A stretch of 64,000 bases of DNA, taken from contig NZ_CP084742.1 of the NCBI RefSeq assembly GCF_020520285.1, positions 5,146,001-5,210,000 of the forward strand, read 5' to 3'. Under the pieces are notes generated by a model. That model saw nothing but the letters and a program-made list of their open reading frames with translations. It had not been told where the DNA came from and searched no databases. A program made the position numbers and the translations under genes. Shown here one piece after another: positions 1 to 9,600 of this stretch. Source of the DNA: Pseudomonas sp. L5B5 (GTDB taxonomy: Bacteria > Pseudomonadota > Gammaproteobacteria > Pseudomonadales > Pseudomonadaceae). Positions within the stretch are counted from its first letter, which is position 1, and every line of letters begins with the position of its first letter.

Positions 1-745
1 TGCCGGTGGTGCCCCGACCCTGGCGGTGGGGATCGCGCAGATCCTGCACCATGTGCTGCCGGGTGAGAACACCATGGCCTTCTGGTACCACTTCGCGATC
101 CTGTTCGAGGCGCTGTTCATCCTCACGGCCGTGGATGCCGGCACCCGCGCCGGGCGCTTCATGCTCCAGGACTTGCTGGGTTCCTTCGTTCCGGCGCTCA
201 AGCGCACTGAATCCTGGACCGCCAACCTGATTGCCACCGCTGGCTGCGTGGCGCTCTGGGGCTACCTGTTGTACCAGGGCGTGATCGATCCGCTGGGTGG
301 CATCAATACCCTGTGGCCACTGTTCGGCATCTCCAACCAGATGCTGGCCGGTATCGCCCTGATGCTGGGCACCGTGGTCCTGATCAAGATGAAGCGCCAG
401 CGCTACATCTGGGTCACCTTGCTGCCGGCCGTGTGGCTGCTGATCTGCACCACCACCGCCGGTTTCATCAAGCTGTTCGACCCAAGCCCGGCCATCGGTT
501 TCCTGGCGCTGGCCAAGAAGTACAGCGATGCCCTGGCCAACGGCCAGATCCTCGCTCCGGCCAAGGACATCACGCAGATGCAGCACGTGATCTTCAACGC
601 CTATACCAACGCGGCACTGACTGCCCTGTTCCTGCTGGTGGTGTTCAGCATCCTGTTCTACGCGCTCAAGGTCGGCGTCGCCGCCTGGGGCAGCAAGGAG
701 CGTACGGATAAGGAATCGCCTTACCAGACAGTACCGGACGCCTGA
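1..745 (+). CDS. cstA: Carbon starvation protein CstA, 3' part (truncated by window edge)
   Basis: Inner-membrane transporter of the CstA family, which takes up peptides and/or pyruvate. The frame is open from base 2 with no start, so only the last ~247 residues are here. Visible features are the Gly-rich stretch [14 protein letters not shown] near the window start and four or five hydrophobic segments, including [19 protein letters not shown], which is typical of the CstA core. A hydrophilic tail rich in Lys and Glu ends the protein. ybdD follows 16 bases later and yjiA after that, the standard Pseudomonas and enterobacterial cstA-ybdD-yjiA order, so these are probably co-transcribed. Family call is firm; substrate is inferred from the family. 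Confidence 0.93.
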   Translation, partial: AGGAPTLAVGIAQILHHVLPGENTMAFWYHFAILFEALFILTAVDAGTRAGRFMLQDLLGSFVPALKRTESWTANLIATAGCVALWGYLLYQGVIDPLGGINTLWPLFGISNQMLAGIALMLGTVVLIKMKRQRYIWVTLLPAVWLLICTTTAGFIKLFDPSPAIGFLALAKKYSDALANGQILAPAKDITQMQHVIFNAYTNAALTALFLLVVFSILFYALKVGVAAWGSKERTDKESPYQTVPDA

Positions 746-761
746 CCCGAGGATTGCAACG

Positions 762-959
762 ATGTTCAATGACCTGAGTCGCCTCGGTAAATACCTCGGT
801 CAGGCCGCACGCCTGATGGTCGGCATGCCCGACTACGACAACTATGTCGAACACATGCAAACCAAGCACCCGGACAAGCCGGTGATGTCGTACGAGGCGT
901 TCTTCCGTGAGCGCCAGGAAGCACGTTACGGCGGCAAGGGCGGTCCGAAGTGCTGTTGA
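762..959 (+). CDS. ybdD: YbdD/YjiX family small protein (DUF466)
   Basis: A 65-residue soluble protein of the YbdD/YjiX family, almost always encoded just downstream of a CstA-type transporter. Work in enterobacteria links it to function of the CstA/BtsT pyruvate transporters; the mechanism is not known. The sequence has the family features: an N-terminal helix with [20 protein letters not shown], the [16 protein letters not shown] block, and a C-terminal KGGPKCC tail with vicinal cysteines that could bind metal (inference). A purine-rich GAGGATT lies before the ATG. Length and position match the family exactly. Confidence 0.92.
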   Translation: MFNDLSRLGKYLGQAARLMVGMPDYDNYVEHMQTKHPDKPVMSYEAFFRERQEARYGGKGGPKCC

Positions 960-984
960 GGCACTGCGTTTAGGCAATACCCCT

Positions 985-1048
985 GTAGGAGCCGGCTGGT
1001 CGGCGATAGCGATCTTTGGAACGCCATCACCGGCCAGCCGGCTCCTAC
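985..1048. repeat. REP-type inverted repeat between ybdD and yjiA
   Basis: A perfect 15-bp inverted repeat (GTAGGAGCCGGCTGG at 985-999 and its reverse complement at 1034-1048) encloses a 34-base spacer. It looks like the GTAGGAGCCGGCT repeats common between genes in fluorescens-group Pseudomonas. It could fold in the cstA operon mRNA and separate yjiA expression from the upstream genes. The repeat is seen directly; the REP assignment is from pattern recognition. Confidence 0.75.
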
Positions 1049-1058
1049 GTTTTCAGGC

Positions 1059-2045
1059 ATGGGAGACCCCGTTTTGCACAATCCTGTTCCCGTCACCGTA
1101 CTCAGCGGTTTTCTCGGCGCCGGCAAGACCACCTTGTTGCGCCATCTGCTCAAGGCCGAGCACGGCTTGAAGCTTGCCGTGATCGAAAACGAATTCAGTG
1201 ATGCCGGTATCGACAGCCAGTTGCTGGGCGATGAGCCGGTGCAAGTCATGACCCTGTCCAATGGCTGTGTCTGCTGCACCATCCACACCGACCTGAGCAA
1301 GGCCCTGTACCTGCTGCTGGAGCGCCTGGACAGCGGCGAGATCGCCTTCGACCGGCTGGTGATCGAGTGCACCGGCCTGGCGGACCCGGCGCCGGTGGCG
1401 CAGACCTTCTTCATCGATGAGGAACTGCGCGATCGTTACATCCTCGACGGCATCATTACCCTGGTCGATGCTGCACACGCCGAATTCCACCTGACCCAGA
1501 CCATTGCCCAGGCGCAGATCGGCTTTGCCGATCGGCTGCTGGTGAGCAAGCGCGACCTGGTGGACGAGGCCTCGTTCGAGGCCCTCTGCCAGCGCCTGAC
1601 GCGGATCAACCGCCGGGCATCGATCCATGTGGTGGACCACGGCAACATCGAGCTGGCGCAGTTGCTGGACGTGCGCGGCTTCAACCTCAATGCCGACCTG
1701 GGCGGCGGCATCAGCCTGCGCCCGGTGAGCAAGGCACCCTCGCTGGACCGTATCGCCAGCCTGGTGCTGCGTACCGAGCAGGCCCTGGACCTGGAGCGCC
1801 TGAGCGAGTTCATGAATGAACTGCTGGAAGACCATGGCAAGCAGTTGCTGCGCTACAAGGGCGTGCTGAATGTCATCGACGAGCCCCGGCGCATGGTGTT
1901 CCAGGGGGTGCTCAAACTCTATGGCTTCGACTGGGACACCGAGTGGGCCGAGGGTGAAACCCGCGAGAGCGTCATGGTGTTCATCGCCGACGACCTGCCG
2001 GAAGAGAAGATCCGCCAGGGGTTTGCGCGGATGCTGGCCGGCTGA
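1059..2045 (+). CDS. yjiA: CobW/COG0523-family GTPase YjiA
   Basis: A 328-residue metal-linked P-loop GTPase of the COG0523 family. Motifs in order: Walker A GFLGAGKTT at ~residues 13-21, the metal-binding CxCC motif (NGCVCCT, ~67-73), an acidic Walker B-like IECTGLADP (~107-115), a base-recognition SKRD in place of NKxD, and a C-terminal CobW_C domain with WAEGETRESVMVFI. YjiA binds zinc and other transition metals in other bacteria; linkage to cstA-ybdD is conserved. The gene lies 99 bases past ybdD, behind a REP hairpin. Its last 65 bases overlap the convergent GntR gene. The cellular client of the GTPase is unknown. Confidence 0.93.
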   Translation: MGDPVLHNPVPVTVLSGFLGAGKTTLLRHLLKAEHGLKLAVIENEFSDAGIDSQLLGDEPVQVMTLSNGCVCCTIHTDLSKALYLLLERLDSGEIAFDRLVIECTGLADPAPVAQTFFIDEELRDRYILDGIITLVDAAHAEFHLTQTIAQAQIGFADRLLVSKRDLVDEASFEALCQRLTRINRRASIHVVDHGNIELAQLLDVRGFNLNADLGGGISLRPVSKAPSLDRIASLVLRTEQALDLERLSEFMNELLEDHGKQLLRYKGVLNVIDEPRRMVFQGVLKLYGFDWDTEWAEGETRESVMVFIADDLPEEKIRQGFARMLAG

Positions 2046-2757
2046 GGCTGCTGGCCGCTGGCTGTTCTTCCAGTCCCTTGAGCACGCGCAGTTGCAGATG
2101 CTCCAGGTGCTGCTGCATCAGCGCCTGGGCCGCGCCGGTATCGGCTTGCAGCAAGGCATCGACGATGGCGGCATGTTCCTGCCAGGCGCAGGGATGCAGG
2201 GCGCGATCCGCAAGCTGGGCGATGGCCAGGGATGTCAGGGGCACCAGGCTGCCGAGGAAGCGGGCCAAAGGAGCGTTGTCGGCGATCTGTGCCAGTCGCA
2301 GGTGAAACTCCCCTGAGAGGCGAATCGCCGGGCCATGCCGGTGTTGCTCGATGGCCTCGCGCTCGCGCACAACCAGCTCGCGCAGGGGCTTCAGGCGGCT
2401 GTGGGGCTGCTGGCAGGCCAGGTGCACCAGGGCGTTTTCCGCCAGGCACCGGGCATGCAGGACCTGCCGGGTCTGTTCCCGGTCCGGCGCGGCCACTTGG
2501 GGGCGCTGGTTCGGGCGCAGGATGATCACTTGCTGGTGGGCCAGGCGCGCGAGCACCTGGCGGATGATGCTGCGACTGACGCCGAAGGTCTGGCCCAGGC
2601 TGTCTTCGGTGAAGCGACTGCCGGGGGCGATGCGCTGTTCGAGGATGGCCTCGAAGATCTGCGGGTAGACATCGTCCACCAGCAGCTTTTTTTCCCCACG
2701 CTGGCGCAGGCTGGCCACCGGGGTGAAGCAAGGGTCTTGCAGGGCGTGGCTGGCCAT
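1981..2757 (-). CDS. GntR-family regulator, FCD domain
   Basis: A 258-residue transcription regulator. Residues ~25-95 form the GntR winged helix (DVYPQIFEAILEQRIAPGSR, then TFGVSRSIIRQVLARLAHQQVI), and ~105-235 the helical FCD ligand domain with the metal-site histidine pattern (FHLRLAQIADN, HAAIVDALLQAD). It is the second of two FCD regulators in tandem, 36 bases downstream of the first, in a probable transporter-regulator-regulator operon. The 3' end runs 65 bases into yjiA on the opposite strand, and the last ~22 residues (Ser/Pro/Gly/Arg rich) look like an extension beyond the conserved domain. The effector is not evident from sequence. Confidence 0.88.
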   Translation of the reverse strand: MASHALQDPCFTPVASLRQRGEKKLLVDDVYPQIFEAILEQRIAPGSRFTEDSLGQTFGVSRSIIRQVLARLAHQQVIILRPNQRPQVAAPDREQTRQVLHARCLAENALVHLACQQPHSRLKPLRELVVREREAIEQHRHGPAIRLSGEFHLRLAQIADNAPLARFLGSLVPLTSLAIAQLADRALHPCAWQEHAAIVDALLQADTGAAQALMQQHLEHLQLRVLKGLEEQPAASSLSRPASAQTPGGSSLPAGRRR

Positions 2758-2793
2758 GACCGTTCTCCAGTGCAGTGGCTGATACGAGAGGGA

Positions 2794-3507
2794 TTACTGG
2801 ATGTTCGAATCCAGCCGATCGTCCGGGATATCCAGTTCGATGCCCATGCGCTGGCCTTCCTGGAGGATGTGCCGGCGCATTTCGGCACTGGCCTGGGCGC
2901 TGTTGCGGTTGCGGATCGCCCGCACCACCGCTTCGTTTTCCTCCAGGCGCTCGGCCAGGTGCTCAGGTGAATTGCGCAGGATCTGCGCGCTTTGCCTGAG
3001 AGCGTTGCTGGTCTGCTGCACCACGTTCTGGAAGATCGGGTTGCTGGTCAGGGTGAACAGCTCTTCGTGGAAGGCGATATAGGCGTTGACCCCGGCTTCG
3101 GCATCGCTGGCCTCCAGGGCTTCGCGCATGTCCATCAGGGTCAGGCGCAGCTGGCCGATCTCCCGGCTGCTGATGGATTGCGCCACCAGGCCGACGATGA
3201 AGGGCTCCAGGGTATAGCGCAGCTGCAGGACGTCCTCGAGGCGGGCACCGGCCAGCGTACCTTCCGGGCCCTGGATTTCGTCCATGGGTGCATCGAGCAC
3301 CAGCACGCCCTTGCCCGGCATGGAGCGCACCATGCCCAGGGTTTCCAGGACAATCACCGCTTCGCGCAGGCTTGGCCGACTGATGCCCAACTGTTCGGCC
3401 AGTTCGCGCTGCCCTGGCAGCATGTCGCCGGAGCGCCATTGGCCGCGGGCGAGGGCGGCCCGCAGCTTTTCTACCACTGAGTTCACAACCGTTGACGAGC
3501 TGATCAC
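2794..3507 (-). CDS. GntR-family regulator, FadR/LldR type (FCD domain), GTG start
   Basis: A 237-residue FadR-type regulator. The GntR winged helix is near the N-terminus (SVVEKLRAALARGQWRSGDM, then LAEQLGISRPSLREAVIVLE), and the FCD effector domain follows (~residues 85-225; FHEELFTLTSNPIF, HILQEGQ). The start is GTG at 3505-3507, supported by GGAG seven bases upstream. LldR/FadR-type regulators bind TGGT-N-ACCA sites, and two such sites lie upstream of the symporter gene (4963-4986 and 5046-5060), so this protein is the likeliest controller of the operon (inference). Ligands of relatives are hydroxy- or dicarboxylic acids. Confidence 0.88.
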   Translation of the reverse strand: MISSSTVVNSVVEKLRAALARGQWRSGDMLPGQRELAEQLGISRPSLREAVIVLETLGMVRSMPGKGVLVLDAPMDEIQGPEGTLAGARLEDVLQLRYTLEPFIVGLVAQSISSREIGQLRLTLMDMREALEASDAEAGVNAYIAFHEELFTLTSNPIFQNVVQQTSNALRQSAQILRNSPEHLAERLEENEAVVRAIRNRNSAQASAEMRRHILQEGQRMGIELDIPDDRLDSNIQ

Positions 3508-3581
3508 TGTCTACTCCATGTATGGGGGCGCGAGGTCGCGCGCTGATTGTTGGGCCTGCCGCAGGCCGGTACAAGCCCGGA

Positions 3582-4892
3582 TCAGAATTGCTGCTGGGTT
3601 CCGCCCGCCGCCTTGCGAGCCTGGAAACCATAGCCTTGTTGCCCACTGAGGACCTTGTCGGCTCGCTGCAGATCGATGTCCTGCTCCCAGCGGGCGATGG
3701 CGACGGTGGCTACGCAATTGCCGATCAGGTTGGTCAGGGCCCGGCCGATGCCCATGAACCAGTCCACTGCCAGCACCAGCACCAGGCCTACCACCGGGAT
3801 CGCCGGGATCGCGGTCAGGGTGGCCGCCAGGATCACCAGGGCCGAACCGGGAATGCCGTGGGCGCCCTTGGAGGTGATCAGCGACACCAGCAGGATGGTC
3901 AGCAGGTCCGACATGGCCAGCGGCGTACCAGTGGCGTTGGCGATGAAGACGATGGCCAGGGTCAGGTAGATGGAGAACCCGTCGAGGTTGAACGAGTAGC
4001 CGGTGGGGATCACCAGGCCCACCGTGGAGCTGCCGATCCCCAGGTGTTCCAGCTTGCGCATGATCTGCGGCAGGACCGCATCCGACGATGCGGTGCCGAG
4101 GACGATCAGCAGTTCTTCACGCAGGTACTTGATGAAGGGCAGCAGGCGCAGGCCCGACAGGCGCATTACCAGGCCCAGGATCAGCGCGACGAAGGCGAAG
4201 CACGTCAGGTAGAACAGGCCCACCAGGCTGCCCAGGTGCTGCAGCGAATCCAGGCCGTACTTGCTGGTGGTGAAGGCAATGGCGCCGAATACGCCGATGG
4301 GCGCCAGGCGCACGATCATGCCCATGATGCGGAAGATCACATGGCTCAGTTCGTTGATCAGTCGCGAGATGCCTGAAGCGGCCTCGCCGACCAGGTTCAG
4401 CGCGCTGCCGAAGAGGACCGAGAACAACAGGACCTGGAGGATGTTGTTTTCAGCGAAGGCCCCGAGCACCGAGGTGGGGATCAGGCCCATGAGGAATTGC
4501 GCCGTGCCGTGCATGTGCTGGCCGCGCTGGGCGATGTCCCCCATGTCGGCGGAGGACAGTTGTTCCAGATGAATGTTGGCGCCGCTGCCGATGCCGGTGC
4601 CGAAGGCCATCAACAGGCCGATCACCAGGGCCAGGGTGGTGAGTATCTCGAAGTAGATCACCGACTTCAGGCCAATGCGACCGACCTTCTTCAGGTCACC
4701 GGCGCCGGAAATGCCGCTGACCACGACGCAGAACACGATGAGGCCGATCAGCATCTTGATCAGCTTGATGAAGGCATCGCCCAGTGGTTTGAGTTGCGAG
4801 GAGTATTCGGGGAGGGTGAGGCCGCACACGATGCCGAGCAACAGCCCGAGCATCACCTGGAGGAAGATCGAACGCGAGCACCATTTGAGCAT
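3582..4892 (-). CDS. Dicarboxylate/cation symporter, DctA/GltP family
   Basis: A 436-residue inner-membrane transporter of the DAACS family (DctA/GltP/GltT), which couples carboxylate uptake to H+ or Na+. About eight hydrophobic segments and the two re-entrant loop regions are present: the Ser-rich loop (LGTASSDAVLP, ~265-275), the binding motif PTGYSFNLDG (~296-305) and a late helix with NLIGNCVATVAIARWE. The motif reads FNLDGFSIY where most family members have a Thr or Cys before SIY, so substrate preference may differ. It opens a likely operon with two GntR regulators. C4-dicarboxylate is the default guess; the genuine dctA is usually elsewhere, so no symbol is given. Confidence 0.88.
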   Translation of the reverse strand: MLKWCSRSIFLQVMLGLLLGIVCGLTLPEYSSQLKPLGDAFIKLIKMLIGLIVFCVVVSGISGAGDLKKVGRIGLKSVIYFEILTTLALVIGLLMAFGTGIGSGANIHLEQLSSADMGDIAQRGQHMHGTAQFLMGLIPTSVLGAFAENNILQVLLFSVLFGSALNLVGEAASGISRLINELSHVIFRIMGMIVRLAPIGVFGAIAFTTSKYGLDSLQHLGSLVGLFYLTCFAFVALILGLVMRLSGLRLLPFIKYLREELLIVLGTASSDAVLPQIMRKLEHLGIGSSTVGLVIPTGYSFNLDGFSIYLTLAIVFIANATGTPLAMSDLLTILLVSLITSKGAHGIPGSALVILAATLTAIPAIPVVGLVLVLAVDWFMGIGRALTNLIGNCVATVAIARWEQDIDLQRADKVLSGQQGYGFQARKAAGGTQQQF

Positions 4893-4962
4893 GGGGGGAG
4901 TCCTGGTCGGTGTCCGGCCTGCCGTGCATGCGAGATGCAGCGGGTGGCGGACTTAATTATTG

Positions 4963-4986
4963 TGGTCTTACCGGTTTGTCCAGTAC
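4963..4986. promoter_or_regulatory. Candidate GntR (FCD) operator 1 upstream of symporter
   Basis: TGGTCTTACCGGTTTGTCCAG contains a TGGT-N-ACC core followed by a second half-like element. FadR/LldR-type regulators recognise TGGT/ACCA dyads of this spacing. It lies about 70-95 bases before the symporter start in an AT-richer stretch. This is a pattern match only. Confidence 0.5.
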
Positions 4987-5045
4987 AGGCGCAGTCTACG
5001 CTCGGTTTTTTTGGGTTTACAAGGGAATTCGAACGAATTGGCTTT

Positions 5046-5060
5046 ACCGGTCTGACCAGT
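5046..5060. promoter_or_regulatory. Candidate GntR (FCD) operator 2 upstream of symporter
   Basis: ACCGGTCTGACCAGT is a near-perfect dyad (ACyGGTC...GACCrGT), the classic shape for an FCD-type GntR operator. It lies ~155 bases upstream of the symporter start and ~83 bases from the first candidate site, so paired binding or looping by one or both encoded regulators is possible (inference). Confidence 0.55.
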
Positions 5061-5187
5061 GGCATTGCGCCGGCGACTCTCAATATCGAACCCAGGGTTC
5101 TGCGACTGCGCGCAAGGGCCGTTCCAGAGCCCTGGAAGGTGCCGCGCAACTGTCGCAGGCCGTGGCAGTGGCGTTTTCTCCAGGCAT

Positions 5188-5214
5188 GAAAAAGCCCGGC
5201 GCTGGGCCGGGCTT
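5188..5214 (-). terminator. Rho-independent terminator of glyA
   Basis: On the minus strand, a GC-rich hairpin AAGCCCGGCCCAGCGCCGGGCTT is followed at once by a run of five T. It lies ~20 bases after the glyA stop. Confidence 0.9.
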
Positions 5215-5235
5215 CCTTGCTGCGGTGCGGGGCGA

Positions 5236-6489
5236 TTAAGCGCCGTATACCGGCAGCTTCTTGCAGATGGCCTTGACCTTCTCACGCACGGCGTCGATCA
5301 CCGCTTCGTTGGAGAGGTCGGCCAGGATGTCGCAGATCCAGCCGGCCAGCTCGCGGCATTCGGTTTCCTTGAAGCCACGGGTGGTCACGGCTGGAGTACC
5401 GAAGCGCAGGCCGGAGGTGACGAACGGGGAGCGCGGATCGTTAGGTACGGAGTTCTTGTTCACGGTGATGAAAGCCTTGCCCAGAGCGGCGTCGGCGTCT
5501 TTACCGGAGATGTCCTGCTTGATCAGCGACAGCAGGAACAGGTGGTTCTTGGTACCACCGGACACCACGTCGAAACCGCGCTCGATGAACACTTCGGCCA
5601 TGGCCTGGGCGTTCTTCACCACTTGTTCCTGGTAAGCCTTGAACTCAGGCTGCAGTGCTTCCTTGAAGCAGATGGCCTTGGCGGCGATCACGTGCTCCAG
5701 CGGGCCGCCCTGGGCGCCAGGGAATACCGCGGAGTTCAGCTTCTTCTCGATGTCGGCGTTGGCGCGAGCCAGGATCAGGCCGCCACGTGGACCGCGCAGG
5801 GTCTTGTGGGTAGTGGTGGTCACCACGTCGGCGAATGGCACCGGGTTCGGGTAGACGCCAGCGGCGACCAGACCGGCCACGTGGGCCATGTCGACGAACA
5901 GGTAGGCACCGACCTTGTCGGCAATCTCGCGGAAACGCGGGAAGTCGAGGATCTGCGAGTAGGCGGAGAAACCGGCCACGATCATTTTCGGCTTGTGCTC
6001 CACGGCCAGGCGCTCGACTTCGTCGTAGTCGATCAGGCCGTTGGCGTCGATGCCGTACTGAACAGCGTTGTACAGCTTGCCGGAGGAGGAAACGGTCGCG
6101 CCGTGGGTCAGGTGGCCGCCGTGGGCCAGGCTCATGCCCAGGATGGTGTCGCCACCTTGCAGCAGGGCCAGGTAGACCGCAGCGTTGGCCTGGGAGCCGG
6201 CGTGTGGCTGGACGTTGGCGTAATCGGCGCCGAACAGCTCCTTGGCGCGGTCGATGGCCAGTTGCTCAACCACGTCGACGTACTCGCAGCCGCCGTAGTA
6301 GCGCTTGCCCGGGTAACCTTCGGCGTACTTGTTGGTCAGTACCGAGCCTTGAGCTTCCATCACCGCTGGGCTGGTGTAGTTTTCCGAAGCGATCAGCTCA
6401 ATGTGCTCTTCCTGGCGCTGAGCTTCTTGCTCCATGGCGGCAAAGAGATCGGCGTCGTACTTGGCAATAGTCAAATCACGGCTGAACAT
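5236..6489 (-). CDS. glyA: Serine hydroxymethyltransferase
   Basis: PLP enzyme converting serine plus tetrahydrofolate to glycine plus 5,10-methylene-THF, in the cytosol. The protein is 417 residues when started at [16 protein letters not shown]; the frame is open 27 residues further upstream, but the chosen ATG (6487-6489) has a TTGAGGA ribosome site and gives the usual family length. Visible signatures are [21 protein letters not shown], the HxGGHLTHG substrate loop, VDMAHVAGL, and the PLP-lysine motif [14 protein letters not shown]. It is followed by a strong terminator. The glyA-morA adjacency is conserved in Pseudomonas, where more than one glyA paralogue is normal. Confidence 0.97.
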   Translation of the reverse strand: MFSRDLTIAKYDADLFAAMEQEAQRQEEHIELIASENYTSPAVMEAQGSVLTNKYAEGYPGKRYYGGCEYVDVVEQLAIDRAKELFGADYANVQPHAGSQANAAVYLALLQGGDTILGMSLAHGGHLTHGATVSSSGKLYNAVQYGIDANGLIDYDEVERLAVEHKPKMIVAGFSAYSQILDFPRFREIADKVGAYLFVDMAHVAGLVAAGVYPNPVPFADVVTTTTHKTLRGPRGGLILARANADIEKKLNSAVFPGAQGGPLEHVIAAKAICFKEALQPEFKAYQEQVVKNAQAMAEVFIERGFDVVSGGTKNHLFLLSLIKQDISGKDADAALGKAFITVNKNSVPNDPRSPFVTSGLRFGTPAVTTRGFKETECRELAGWICDILADLSNEAVIDAVREKVKAICKKLPVYGA

Positions 6490-6594
6490 GGCGGTCCTCA
6501 AGGATCGGGGGGCAGAAAAGGCAGGCATTCTAACCCAATGGGTTTTGGATGGCATATGAAAGGACATCATGTCGCACAGAAGCAGCGTTCAAGT

Positions 6595-6680
6595 GACGAA
6601 ACGCATGCCACAAGCCGCAAGCTCCAGGCCGCAAGCTGGCAGCGGATCGCTTTCCTCTTGCCGCTTGAAGCTTGCCACTG
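6595..6680. repeat. CAAGCTGCAAGC-type short repeat cluster between glyA and morA
   Basis: Two direct copies of GCCGCAAGCT (about 6613-6642) are followed by inverted-sense CTTGCCGCTTGAAGCTTGCC (about 6658-6677), so the segment can fold imperfectly. Similar runs occur between Pseudomonas genes, and a shorter relative is at 15400-15428. It sits just past the 3' end of morA and may act as its mRNA end structure (inference). Confidence 0.5.
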
Positions 6681-6683
6681 TTT

Positions 6684-9600
6684 CTAGTCGAACATGAACA
6701 GGGCGTCGTTGCTGAACTGCGCCTCGAAGCGGTTGGCGGGCATTGGCCGGCCGAACAGGTAGCCCTGCACTTCGTCGCAGCCGTGTTCGCGAAGGAAGTC
6801 CAGCTGCTCGTGGGTCTCGACCCCCTCGGCGATCACCGCCAGGTTCAGGCTGTGGGCCATGGCGATGATGGCGCGGGCGATCTGCGCGTCCTGCTCGCCC
6901 GATGGCAGGCCATCGACGAAGGTGCGGTCGATCTTCAGCACGTCGATGGGGAACTGCTTGAGGTAGTTCAGCGACGAGTAGCCGGTGCCGAAGTCATCGA
7001 CCGCGATGCTCAAGCCCAGGTTCTTCAGGCCGTCGAGGATCTGCATCGCCTCGCTGACTTCGCGCATCAGGATGCTTTCGGTCAGCTCCAGTTCCAGGCA
7101 TGCCGGCGGCAGGCCGGTGTCCCTGAGAATGGTGGCAATGCGCATGCCCAGCTGGCCGTCGGAGAACTGCCGGGCGGAAATGTTCACCGAGACCTTCGGC
7201 ACCCGCACCTTGGCCTGGTGCCAGGCCTTGAGCTGGCGACAGGCTTCGCTGATCACCCAGTCGCCCACGTCCACCACCAGGCCCAGTTCCTCCAGCACCG
7301 GGATGAAATCCCCCGGCGGTACCAGGCCTCGACGCGGATGGCGCCAGCGCAGCAGCGCCTCGGCCCCGGTCAGGCGCTTGCCGTCGCCGCTGAATTGCGG
7401 CTGGTAATAGAGCACGAACTCCTGCTGCTCCAGGGCATGGCGCAAGTCGCTTTCCAGTTCCAGGCGCTCCAGGGCGCTGGCGTTCATGTCCGCCTGGTAG
7501 AACTGGAAGTTGTTCTTGCCACGTTCCTTGGCGTGGTACATGGCGGTGTCGGCGTTCTTCATCAGCTGGCTCAGTTCGTTGCCGTCCTGGGGGCTCAGGG
7601 CGATGCCGATACTGGCGGTGACGAAGAACTCCCGTCCTTCGAGGACGAAGGGTTTGACCAGGCTGGCGAGGATCTGCTCGGCAACGTGGATCGCCCGGTT
7701 CAGGGCAATTTCCCGGCTGGCGCGCGGTTGCAGCAGCAGGGTGAACTCGTCGCCGCCCATGCGCGCCACGGTGTCGTCATCGTCGACGCAACCCAGCAGG
7801 CGGACCGCCATTTCCTTGAGCATGCGGTCGCCGGCGGCGTGGCCCAGGGAGTCGTTGATCGGCTTGAAGCGGTCCAGGTCGAGAAACATCAGCACTACCC
7901 AGGACTTCTGCCGCTCTGCCGATTGCAGCGCAGTGTGCAGGCGGTCCTGGAACAGGGTGCGGTTGGGCAGATGGGTCAGGGCATCGTAGTAGGCCAGGCG
8001 GTGGATTCGCTGTTCACTGGCCTTGCGCTCGCTGATGTCGCTGAAGAAGCACACGTAGCTGGCCAGGTCGCCTTCGTCGTCGAGCACCGCGGTGATCCCG
8101 ACCCAGGCCGGATAGTGCTCGCCATCGCGGCGCTTGAGCCAGACTTCGCCTTCCCAGGTGCTGTGCTGGTTCAGTTGCTTGATCACGTAGCGCAGGTGGG
8201 CTTCCTGCTGTTCGTCCACGGTGAGCATGTTGGGCAACTGGTCCAGCACCTGGGATACGGCGTAGCCGCTGACCCGGCTGAAGGCTTCGTTGGCCTGGAC
8301 GATGTAGCCGGCGGGGTCGGTGATGAGGATCGCCGAAGTCGAGTGCTCGAAAACCGTGGCCGCCATGCGCAGGTCTTTTTCCGCCCGGCGTTGCTGGCTG
8401 ATGTCGCGGCCGACCCCGAGCACGCCCTCGAAGGCGCCATGTTCGTCCCAGACCAGCACCAGGCGCAGCTCGATGGGGATCTTGCGGCCATCGGCCCGCA
8501 GGCAGTCGAACAGAAATAGCTGGGTCTGTACCTGGCTGCGTAGTTGCGCCAGCTGCTCGGGTTTGTCCAGGGCCTTGCTGACCCGGTCCATGAGGGTATA
8601 GATGCCGCTCAGTTGTTGCGGGTTGGCGATGGTCGATTGCCAGCCGTTCTGGAAGACCCATTCCACGTCGTAGCCGAGCACCGACTGCACCGAGGGGCTG
8701 ACGTAGTTCAGCGAGAGCTTGTTGTCGGTGGAGAAGATCACGTCGCTGATGCTTTCGGCGAGCATGCGGTAGCGTTGTTCGCTGTCGCGCAGGGATTCGC
8801 TGGCCTCGATCTGGTCGGTGATGTCCTTGGCCACGCCGATGATCCGCGTGACCTGGTCGTAACGATCCCGGGCCAGGGCCTGTTCGCGGATCTCGAAGCG
8901 ACGCCACTCGCCACTGCGATGGCGAAAGCGCAGCTGGCACTGCAGCAATTGGGCATAACCGGCGTGCCGCTGTTCCTGGCGCAGATGGTGATAGAGATCG
9001 GCGTCTTCGGGGTTCAGCAGGATCTCCCAGAAGTACTCGCCCATCTGTTGCAGTTCGGTCTTGTTGTAGCCCAGCGTCTGCCCCAGGTGATGGTTGCTGA
9101 AGATCATCCGCTGGCTGATCACGTCCTGCACGTAGAGGTGGTCGGGCACGGTGCGCACCACGTCCGACCAGAAGCCCTCGCGCTCCAGCAGCGACAGTTC
9201 GATGAGCTTGCGGCTGGTGATGTCGCTGATGCTGAGGATCACTGCCCGGTAGTCGTCGGGCTGTTCCGGCAAGCGCAGGACCAGCCACAGGTGCTGGTCG
9301 TGGCCCTGGGCGTCGTTGAGCTTGATCTCCAGTTCCAGCTGCTGGTGCCGGTTGACCAGGGCCTCGAGCAACTGGTCGCCAATGGCGCTGCCAGGGTTCG
9401 GGCTGCCCTCGATCAGCAACTGCCAGGCCTGTTCGCTGGACTGCACGTTGAGCAGGCTCAAGGCAACCTGGTTGACCTCGGTGATGCGCAGTTCCTGGAG
9501 GAGCTGGAGGCGTTGATCCGGGTGGGCGCTCTGCCAGCGCTTGAGCTGGTTGGCCGAATGCAGCTGGTGTTTTTCCAGCAGGCCCGGCAGTCCGGAGATG

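Noticed and set aside
3553..3567. Hairpin GGCCTGCCGCAGGCC after the symporter gene as a terminator
   Set aside because: Loop too small and no T run; the two GntR genes follow closely, so read-through is expected.
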